From assembly GCA_037441775.1 (NCBI GenBank), contig JBBIRO010000025.1, positions 1-45,421 on the forward strand: a DNA stretch of 45,421 nucleotides, given 5' to 3'. Source of the stretch: CAMTWB01 sp037441775 (lineage in GTDB: Bacteria; Desulfobacterota; Syntrophia; Syntrophales; CAMTWB01). The position numbers and the translations under genes were made by a program. Shown here piece after piece: positions 39,572-45,421 of the stretch; position 1 is the stretch's first letter; every line of letters begins with the position of its first letter. The notes beneath the pieces are model-generated. The model was not told the DNA's origin. It saw nothing but the letters and a program-made list of their open reading frames with translations, and searched no databases.

Positions 39572-41449
39572 ATGTATCGGGGAGGATATACCGGGAAGAT
39601 TTTGCGTATCAACCTTACTGATCAGACGGCAACAACTGAGCAATTGCCGATTGATGTCGCCCAGGATTTCATTGGCGGGGCCGGTTTTGGTGTTAAATTT
39701 CTCTTCGACGAACTTGCCGGGGGGATAGATCCCTTGGGCCCGGAGAACAAACTTATTTTTGCCCCCGGGCCGTTTAGCGGCACAACCGTTCCCTGCGCCA
39801 GCCGGATCGCCGTCACCGCCAAATCGCCCCTGACCAATACCGTGGGCATGTGCCTTTCGGGCGGACATTTTCCGGCGGAATTGAAATTTGCCGGCTACGA
39901 TGTTCTCATCGTCGAGGGAAAGGCAAAAAAGCCAATCTATGTCTCGATCAAGGATGGCAGCGTCCGCTTTCGCGATGCAGGTCATGTCTGGGGAACCCAG
40001 ACCTCCGATTGCCAGCAGATCATTAAGGATGAGCTTGACGATCAGAACATCCGCATCGCCTGTATTGGTCCCGCGGGTGAAAATTTAAGCAAGATTGCCT
40101 GCATTATCAACGAAAGAAGAGCGGCGGGCCGCAAGGGGCTGGGGGCGGTCATGGGATCGAAAAATCTCAAGGCTATCGCGGTGCGCGGCAGCGGCTCGGT
40201 GGAGATTGCCTGGGATGAAAAATTCAAGGCGGTCCGGAGCGAGATGTTAAAGGCGATGAAAGACAGCCCGTTTCTCTATTCGGGAATGGCCCAAATCGGC
40301 ACCCCCACGAATGTTGATAATACCTGTGCCCTGGGTATTTTCCCCGCGAAAAATTGGACCGCCACGGGTGAATTTACCCCGGTGGAGCAGATCGGCGTCG
40401 ATGCCATTCAGACCAGGAAGCTGGGGAGGTATTTTTGTTATAATTGTCCCGTGGGGTGCAGTCAGCTTAGGTTGGCCAAGAGCGCTCCCTATCGTGGCAT
40501 ATTAGCCGAGGGGCCCGAATTCGAGACGCTTTACGCTTTCGGCGGGCAGACCGGCGTTGATGATATAGACAGCATCATTGCCGCTGACCGTTTGTCTGAC
40601 GAGTTAGGATTGGATACCATCTCCGCGGGAGTAGCCATTGGCTTTGCAATGGAATTGTTCGAGAAGGGGATATTGAATCTTGCTGATACCGGAGGGTTGG
40701 AGCTTAACTTCGGCAATCATCAGGCGATGGTGGCATTACTTAAGCAGATCGCCTTTCGGGAGGGGTTAGGTGCCCTCCTGGCCGATGGCGTAAAGGTTGC
40801 GTCAAAAAAAATAGGAAGGGGAGCAAAGAAGTATGCAATGCATATCAAGGGTCTTGAGCTTCCCGGTTATGACGTGCGCGGTGCCAAGGGCCATGGATTA
40901 GCCTATGCGACTTCCTACACCGGCGGCGACCATAATCGCGGCTATGCCTTTCAGGAGATTTTCGGGATCCCGGTACCCTATGAAGTGGACAGGTTAAGCA
41001 TTGCAGGTAAAGGAAAACTTACCAAATGGAACCAGGATGTAAGAACCGCGACCTGCGATTGTCCCACTTTGTGTGTTTTCATATTAGACACGTCCCTGCC
41101 GGCTATGGCGGCAGAGCATACCTCCCAGATGATGGAAGCCGTTACCGGGCTTGCCTATACGGCGGAAGAGGTTGTCAGGGTGGGCGAGCGGATAAATAAT
41201 CTGGCGCGCCTGTTCAATGTGAGAGAAGGGTTTACCAGGGCGGATGACACCTTCCCCGAGCGGTTGATGACCGAGCCGCTGCAGGCCGGTTCCTCGAAAG
41301 GGCACATGATCAGCAAAGATGATCTCGAGGAGATGCTAGATGAGTATTACCTGGCAAGAGGCTGGGATGGGCCGACTGGTGTTCCCTCCCGGAAAAAGCT
41401 CGTGGAATTAGGCTTGGCCTATGCTGCCGATCAGATGAAAATAAGCTGA
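39572..41449 (+). CDS. aor: Aldehyde ferredoxin oxidoreductase family enzyme
   Basis: This tungsten-pterin enzyme normally oxidises aldehydes or reduces acids with ferredoxin in the cytoplasm. It has about 625 residues. The N-terminal AOR domain (YRGGYTGKILRINLT, GPFSGTTVPCASRIAVTAKSP) binds the bis-pterin cofactor. The 4Fe-4S ligands are Cys291, Cys294, Cys298 (CYNCPVGC) and Cys503 (CPTLCVF), numbered from a GTG at 39566. GGAGG at 39556-39561 fits the ATG at 39572 better than that GTG. The MoaD-like gene starts two bases after the stop codon, a linkage typical of dedicated tungstopterin assembly. In this operon it could handle an aldehyde or acid released from acylphenol cleavage, or supply low-potential electrons for ring reduction. 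Confidence 0.92.
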   Translation: MYRGGYTGKILRINLTDQTATTEQLPIDVAQDFIGGAGFGVKFLFDELAGGIDPLGPENKLIFAPGPFSGTTVPCASRIAVTAKSPLTNTVGMCLSGGHFPAELKFAGYDVLIVEGKAKKPIYVSIKDGSVRFRDAGHVWGTQTSDCQQIIKDELDDQNIRIACIGPAGENLSKIACIINERRAAGRKGLGAVMGSKNLKAIAVRGSGSVEIAWDEKFKAVRSEMLKAMKDSPFLYSGMAQIGTPTNVDNTCALGIFPAKNWTATGEFTPVEQIGVDAIQTRKLGRYFCYNCPVGCSQLRLAKSAPYRGILAEGPEFETLYAFGGQTGVDDIDSIIAADRLSDELGLDTISAGVAIGFAMELFEKGILNLADTGGLELNFGNHQAMVALLKQIAFREGLGALLADGVKVASKKIGRGAKKYAMHIKGLELPGYDVRGAKGHGLAYATSYTGGDHNRGYAFQEIFGIPVPYEVDRLSIAGKGKLTKWNQDVRTATCDCPTLCVFILDTSLPAMAAEHTSQMMEAVTGLAYTAEEVVRVGERINNLARLFNVREGFTRADDTFPERLMTEPLQAGSSKGHMISKDDLEEMLDEYYLARGWDGPTGVPSRKKLVELGLAYAADQMKIS

Positions 41450-41451
41450 TT

Positions 41452-41751
41452 ATGCGTGAACTGATTACCGTTAAACTGAAGACCATTTTGGCAATGAAAA
41501 ATATTCTCGGTCAGCCTGAGCTGGAGGTGGCGCTGGCGGAGGGAAGCACCGTCCGTGATCTTCTGGCCTGGATGGTAAACAGGTGGGGCCAAGAACTATC
41601 CGAGCAACTGTTTCAGCCTGGTACGGATTTACCCCTCCCGCACCTGCGTTTTATGGTTAATGGACGGGCCATTCAATTTTTAAACGGATTGGAAACGGTT
41701 CTTAAGGAGGGAGATGAATTTATGATGTTACCCATGGTTGCCGGGGGCTAA
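41452..41751 (+). CDS. MoaD/ThiS-like sulfur carrier protein
   Basis: This ubiquitin-fold carrier has 99 residues and ends in the diagnostic Gly-Gly (VAGG), which is activated as a thiocarboxylate to donate sulfur to the pterin dithiolene. The beta-grasp pattern is visible: VKLKTILAM, EGSTVRDLLAWM, LRFMVNGRAIQFLNGLETVL, and KEGDEFMMLPMV. It lies two bases after the AOR gene and is almost certainly co-translated with it, supporting the tungsten or molybdenum cofactor of AOR, and possibly that of the transhydroxylase-type enzyme. Confidence 0.9.
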   Translation: MRELITVKLKTILAMKNILGQPELEVALAEGSTVRDLLAWMVNRWGQELSEQLFQPGTDLPLPHLRFMVNGRAIQFLNGLETVLKEGDEFMMLPMVAGG

Positions 41752-41756
41752 ATATT

Positions 41757-41776
41757 CCTGAGGTACCGACCTTAGG
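41757..41776 (+). other. Hairpin after the MoaD-like gene
   Basis: CCTGAGGT (41757-41764) and ACCTTAGG (41769-41776) form an 8-bp stem with one G-U pair and an ACCG loop, six bases after the stop codon. There is no U-run. It may mark the end of the AOR unit or a processing point before the last TRAP set; the 41777-41972 stretch holds no gene I can support. Confidence 0.5.
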
Positions 41777-41972
41777 TAAATGGCAAAAAGAGTGGACAGG
41801 GATTTCAATGAACATCATAACTATAAACAGGTCTTTTTGCGGGCGGCGGGGTTGCATGTACGTAATATCAGCGGAATGAAAGGAGGTATGGTCGAGAATA
41901 GCTACATATGATCGCGGAGGCATGCAAGAGATTGCAATAGACTAAACCAAGAGCAACGAAAGGAGAGTTCCG

Positions 41973-43049
41973 ATGAAGACGATAAGACAGAATGCATTAA
42001 TTCTTATATTTCTCCCAATCCTGCTGTTGTTAGTAGCGATGCCCGCTACTGCCTCTACTCCGGCCGTAAAACCGATAGAGCTGACGTTAAGCTCCGCATT
42101 TGTGCCCGGCAGCTCCGATCATGCCCGTTCAACATGGTTTATGAACGAAGTCACCAAACGTACCAAGGGACAGATAACATTTAAATCCTACTGGGGTGGA
42201 GCGCTCGCGGCGCCGGCCGCTCAACTCGATCTGGCGAGAAAGGGAGTCGTGGACATAATATGCACCTCTTTAGGGTACTGGCCGGGAATTTTCCCCTTCG
42301 CCGGCTTCAGCTTTTCCTTTCCCTTCAGCTCGGAAGATCCCAGTATTGTGGGCACCGCCTTGCGACGGACCATGGCATCTTTTCCCCAGTACGAGAAGAA
42401 GTTTGCCGATGAGGGCCTGATCAATCTATCTAACACGACACGCTCTTACTACATTATCATGAGCACCGGTCCCGTCAAAACCGTGGCGGACCTTAAGGGA
42501 AAAAAGGTGGGATTAGTGGGCCGGTATTTCGGGATGTGGATGGAACCGGTGGGTCTTGTTCCCGTAGTTCAACCTGGTGGCGAGCGCTACATGTCGTTGC
42601 AGACAAAACTCATTGACATGAGCATCCTGCCAATTGACATGAATCATGCCTTTAAAATTAGTGAGGTAGCCAAATTTGCGATTGATGCCGGCCTGGGGAC
42701 CTATCTTAATGAGGGTCTCTTGATGAGCATGACCTCATTTAAAAAACTGAGCCCTGAATTTCAGAAGATATTTATCGATGTCGGCAGAGAGGCGGAAATC
42801 TTTTTGTGGGACTACGATAAAAAACAGAAAGGCGCTCTGGTTGAAAGCATGAAGAAGGCGGGAGTTAGCTTTATAGAACTATCAAAAGCGGACCGGGAAA
42901 AATGGCTTGCGGCTACACCAGATACCACGGCCGATTTTATCAAGCACCTCGAAGCAAGAGGATTTCCCGGAAGCGAAATGGTGAAACGTTACCAGGAAGA
43001 AATGGCCAAATTGGGGTACGCCTGGCCGCGGGAGTGGGGCGTAAAATAA
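41973..43049 (+). CDS. dctP: TRAP transporter solute receptor DctP (system 4), lacking the usual ligand arginine
   Basis: This periplasmic receptor has 358 residues. The signal peptide (MKTIRQNALILIFLPILLLL) ends near ATA-S. The mature start IELTLSSAFVPGSSDHARS is typical. In most DctP proteins the strand after DLKG carries KIR, whose Arg binds the ligand carboxylate; here it reads DLKGKKVGLVGRYFG, with Gly at that place and an Arg four residues on. The ligand may therefore be uncharged, for example a phenol. AAAGGAGAG precedes the ATG. The gene follows AOR and the MoaD-like carrier by 221 bases and leads the last dctPQM set. Confidence 0.88.
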   Translation: MKTIRQNALILIFLPILLLLVAMPATASTPAVKPIELTLSSAFVPGSSDHARSTWFMNEVTKRTKGQITFKSYWGGALAAPAAQLDLARKGVVDIICTSLGYWPGIFPFAGFSFSFPFSSEDPSIVGTALRRTMASFPQYEKKFADEGLINLSNTTRSYYIIMSTGPVKTVADLKGKKVGLVGRYFGMWMEPVGLVPVVQPGGERYMSLQTKLIDMSILPIDMNHAFKISEVAKFAIDAGLGTYLNEGLLMSMTSFKKLSPEFQKIFIDVGREAEIFLWDYDKKQKGALVESMKKAGVSFIELSKADREKWLAATPDTTADFIKHLEARGFPGSEMVKRYQEEMAKLGYAWPREWGVK

Positions 43050-43076
43050 TATAAGACTGGTTTTTTCATTGATGAG

Positions 43077-43120
43077 CAATTTCTGCGGGAGGCGAAACTA
43101 TGCGCCTTTCGCGGGAATTG
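43077..43120 (+). promoter_or_regulatory. Long hairpin between dctP and dctQ (system 4)
   Basis: Bases 43077-43094 pair with 43103-43120 over 18 positions (CAATT at the left base, AATTG at the right), with G-U pairs at four positions and an eight-base loop. It starts 28 bases after the dctP stop codon. No U-run follows. It is the longest of the five receptor-distal hairpins in the window. Confidence 0.65.
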
Positions 43121-43147
43121 TGAATTTCCATAAAAAGGAAAATAGCC

Positions 43148-43708
43148 ATGGGCGATTCTGAAACAATCACATTGAAGATAATTGCCGCTTCACAAAAAAT
43201 TACCCGTTATCTGGCCATGGTGGGTGTGGGTTTCATGTTTTTCACCACAGCTTTGGTGGTCACCGATGTCACAGGCCGTTATCTTTTTGGCAAATCCATA
43301 CCGGGAGCAACGGAAAGCCTGGGTCTTCTGTCCGCCTGGATCAGCTTTCCGGCTCTGGCCTGGGCGCTGATAACCGGCCACCATGTCCGTGTTACCCTGA
43401 TTTCACAGCGTTTGCCTGAAAAATATACTCAGGCGCTCGATTGCCTTGCCAGCCTGGTGGGTGTTTTTGCTTTGGGTATGATGACCTATTTTGCCGCGAT
43501 GTTTTTTGGCGAGTCATTTCTGAAGGGAGAATTCATGATGGCCAGAATCAACATCCCCCTGTGGCTGGGAAAGCTTGTTTTGCCGATCGGCTTTGGCACG
43601 TTCACGCTGCTTTTTTTGTTGCGCCTCATTGTGAATGTCGGGAATCTTTTTAACGTAGGCCAAATACCGAATGCATTGTTTGGAGAATCGGGTCAAATAG
43701 TGGACTAA
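43148..43708 (+). CDS. dctQ: TRAP transporter small membrane subunit DctQ (system 4)
   Basis: This four-helix membrane subunit has 186 residues. Hydrophobic segments lie near residues 20-42, 55-78, 98-122 and 140-163. The family-type KSIPGATESLGLLSAWISFPALAWALITGHHVRV region follows the first helix. AAAAAGGAAAAT precedes the ATG. The stop lies 17 bases before dctM. Confidence 0.87.
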   Translation: MGDSETITLKIIAASQKITRYLAMVGVGFMFFTTALVVTDVTGRYLFGKSIPGATESLGLLSAWISFPALAWALITGHHVRVTLISQRLPEKYTQALDCLASLVGVFALGMMTYFAAMFFGESFLKGEFMMARINIPLWLGKLVLPIGFGTFTLLFLLRLIVNVGNLFNVGQIPNALFGESGQIVD

Positions 43709-43725
43709 TTTAAAGGGGTATTTTT

Positions 43726-45048
43726 ATGGAGCCTATTACAATAGGTGTCGCCGGAATAGTGCTTTTAATCTTGATGCTGGTAATGGGGGTGCATGTCGCT
43801 TTAGCTTTAATGGCCGTAGGTCTGCTTGGCAATGTCCTGCTTATGGGTTTCAACCCCAGCGGCTGGCTGGCGACTGGTCAGGCTTATTATGCGGTTGCCA
43901 CGTCGGTTCTGATTACGATCCCCCTGTTTGTCTTCATGGGAATACTGGCCGGCATCAGTGGCTTGAGCAGCGATATATACAAGGTTATCGGGATGTGGGT
44001 GGGCCGGTTTCGCGGCGCCCTTGGGGTGGCCACGGTTTTTAGCTGTACCGCCTTTGGGGTTGTTACTGGTTCATCGATGGTGACCGCAGCAGTATTTGCC
44101 CAGGTAAGCGCTCCCGAAATGAGACGTTACGGTTACGACAAGAGGCTGGCTTACGGCATCTGTTCCTCCGCCGGCGCAATCGGCATGTTGATTCCTCCCA
44201 GCATTCTCATAATTATTTACGCTCTGCTTGCTGAGTTATCCGTCGGCAAGATGCTGATTGCCGCCGTAGTGCCTGGGCTGCTTTTGGCACTGCTGTTCTC
44301 TGCGGGAATACTTATTATCGCCTGGCTAAAGCCGGCTATGGTCGGAGGCGTTGCATCCATAGCCCAGGCGAAGGCAACCTGGCGGGAGCGATTCGCCGCA
44401 CTTTTATTGCTTTGGCCTATTTATGTTTGTGCGGTCATCATCATTGGCGGTATCTACGGCGGTATTTTCAGCCCGACGGAAGCTGCCGCCTGGGGAGCTT
44501 TGATATTAATTATCATCACCTTGGTTACCGGAGGCCAGAAACGCTGGCATATATTGAGCAAATGCGGACTGCAAACTGTCGCGACCTCGGCAATGATTTT
44601 TTTTATTCTGGCGGGCGCCGCAATATTCGCCCGGTTCCTGATGCTTTCGCAGATAACGCCATCCGTTATGAAGCTGATATTTGGCATGGGTTTTTCGCCG
44701 GTACATTTTATTTTAATCATGGTGCTAATTTATCTCGTCATGGGATGTTTTCTGGATTCAATTTCCATGCTTTCTATTACCTTGCCGATCCTTACACCGG
44801 TGGTCAAGGCGATGGGTATAGATCCGATATATTTTGGAGTAATAATGATTATGGCGATAGAAGCGGGACTTATCACCCCGCCGGTGGGGCTTAATGTCTA
44901 TGCGACCAAAGGAGTGGCTGAGCCGGATGTGACGCTGGAAGATATCTTCATCGGCTCGGCGCCATTTTTTATATTATTCCTGATAGCCATACCGATTCTA
45001 ATTGCTTTTCCGGGGCTGATTACATTTCTGCCCGCGAGACTTTTCTGA
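43726..45048 (+). CDS. dctM: TRAP transporter large membrane subunit DctM (system 4)
   Basis: This transport subunit has 440 residues and about 12 hydrophobic segments. The transport-site loops are visible as TAFGVVTGSSMVTAAVFAQVSAPEM, AIGMLIPPSILIIIYALLAELS and LITPPVGLNVYATKGVAEPD. AAAGGGG lies about nine bases before the ATG. It is the last recognisable gene of the window and of the long plus-strand block; no clear terminator follows within the next 100 bases. Confidence 0.93.
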   Translation: MEPITIGVAGIVLLILMLVMGVHVALALMAVGLLGNVLLMGFNPSGWLATGQAYYAVATSVLITIPLFVFMGILAGISGLSSDIYKVIGMWVGRFRGALGVATVFSCTAFGVVTGSSMVTAAVFAQVSAPEMRRYGYDKRLAYGICSSAGAIGMLIPPSILIIIYALLAELSVGKMLIAAVVPGLLLALLFSAGILIIAWLKPAMVGGVASIAQAKATWRERFAALLLLWPIYVCAVIIIGGIYGGIFSPTEAAAWGALILIIITLVTGGQKRWHILSKCGLQTVATSAMIFFILAGAAIFARFLMLSQITPSVMKLIFGMGFSPVHFILIMVLIYLVMGCFLDSISMLSITLPILTPVVKAMGIDPIYFGVIMIMAIEAGLITPPVGLNVYATKGVAEPDVTLEDIFIGSAPFFILFLIAIPILIAFPGLITFLPARLF

Positions 45049-45421
45049 TGACCGCGTCAAGGCTGAATTGGGTAAAGATCCAGTTGCCGCAAGCCGGACA
45101 ATAGGCGTGGGTAAAGCGCAAAAACTATGTCTTCCCCTCACTGGCGAAAGGAGTCGGGATTGCCCAATCCTCTGTAGCCGCGGGTCTTGTGGTCTGTGTC
45201 CACTTTGGCAATAGGCAACACCGCTTGCGCCCAACAGGGATGGCACTACCTTTTAAACCGCCGCCGCTCTAGACTGGATAGTTACTGAATTGTTGCGAAA
45301 TACCTTGACATCATCTATAAAAATTATTAGGGCTTAAGCAAATTCCACTACGCGGCAATAAGCCCGGATGCTCGCGTTTCGCCGCAGCCCTATTCGGCAT
45401 TATCAGCCTTTTACAGTTATT
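45049..45421. other. Non-coding tail of the window
   Basis: I see no supported gene in these 373 bases. A 13-base match to the promoter at 30840-30852 (AAATACCTTGACA) lies at 45298-45310, but I find no well-spaced -10 box, so it is at best a weak promoter. Bases 45362-45378 (GCCCGGATGCTCGCGTT) match 38593-38609 inside the inverted-repeat element at 15 of 17 positions, indicating another degenerate copy of the dispersed repeat. Confidence 0.5.

Noticed and set aside
41877..41911. Tiny frame after AGGAGGT at 41880 (MVENSYI)
   Set aside because: Only seven residues; the good ribosome-like site is probably chance or part of the dctP leader.
45298..45329. Promoter for a gene beyond the window end
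   Set aside because: TTGACA is present, but no -10 box lies at suitable spacing (TTATTA is only 13 bases away), so I note the match without calling a promoter.
1..45421. tRNA, rRNA, CRISPR arrays, prophage or integrase-attachment structures
   Set aside because: I found no tRNA-like cloverleaf ending in CCA, no rRNA segment, no repeat-spacer array, and no phage or integrase genes. A covariance-model scan would be needed to exclude small RNAs.

Overview
The window reads as a chromosome segment of a strict anaerobe. A syntrophic or sulfate-reducing Desulfobacterota-like bacterium (Syntrophales type) fits best. The basis is a cobalamin-dependent methylmalonyl-CoA branch, a tungsten-type aldehyde ferredoxin oxidoreductase with its own sulfur carrier, a molybdenum transhydroxylase-type enzyme, and many TRAP transporters. 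The taxonomy is an inference from gene content, not from a marker gene. A run of 10 Ns at 27312-27321 shows that this is a draft scaffold.

Region 1 (1-15 kb) is mostly housekeeping. It holds an Fbp-type ABC transporter (binding protein, ATPase, fused permease); an rlmD-like rRNA methyltransferase abutted by an IS3-family orfA remnant; and a minus-strand block sucC-sucD-mcmA1-mcmA2-mce that links methylmalonyl-CoA to succinate. Next come a lipoprotein alpha/beta hydrolase and an RNA-handling group: DEAD-box helicase, a small basic protein, and an RRM protein interrupted by a one-base frameshift.

Region 2 (14.5-20 kb) has a FadR-type regulator divergent from an acyl/aryl-CoA ligase and a DctPQM TRAP transporter, with a 21-bp inverted repeat in the divergent gap. 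It looks like a self-contained acid uptake and CoA-activation locus.

Region 3 (20-45 kb) is the notable part. Two long gene blocks diverge from a 477-bp gap that precedes an XRE-cupin regulator. The minus block encodes an M24 (creatinase-fold) protein with altered metal ligands, a D-2-hydroxyacid dehydrogenase, an amidohydrolase, a TAXI-type TRAP transporter, and the two subunits of a pyrogallol-phloroglucinol transhydroxylase / resorcinol hydroxylase-type molybdoenzyme. Its large subunit carries an added membrane anchor and SCP2-like domain. The plus block encodes a cyclase-family hydrolase, a cupin, an SDR, a 3-hydroxyacid dehydrogenase-type enzyme, a second amidohydrolase, a DctPQM set, a DAPG/phloretin hydrolase-like protein, AOR, a MoaD-like carrier and another DctPQM set.

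My reading is an anaerobic polyphenol-degradation island. Acylphloroglucinols or pyrogallol/resorcinol-type phenols would be brought in by the TRAP systems. C-C hydrolysis (PhlG-like) or Mo-dependent hydroxyl transfer would convert them to phloroglucinol. Reduction (SDR), ring opening (cyclase) and oxidation (3-hydroxyacid dehydrogenase) would follow. The enzyme families are visible in the sequence; the substrates are inferred. Two structural themes recur: a stable hairpin directly downstream of the binding-protein gene in all five transporter loci, and a dispersed inverted-repeat element around a GACGACTTCGTAAAAAGTCC core.
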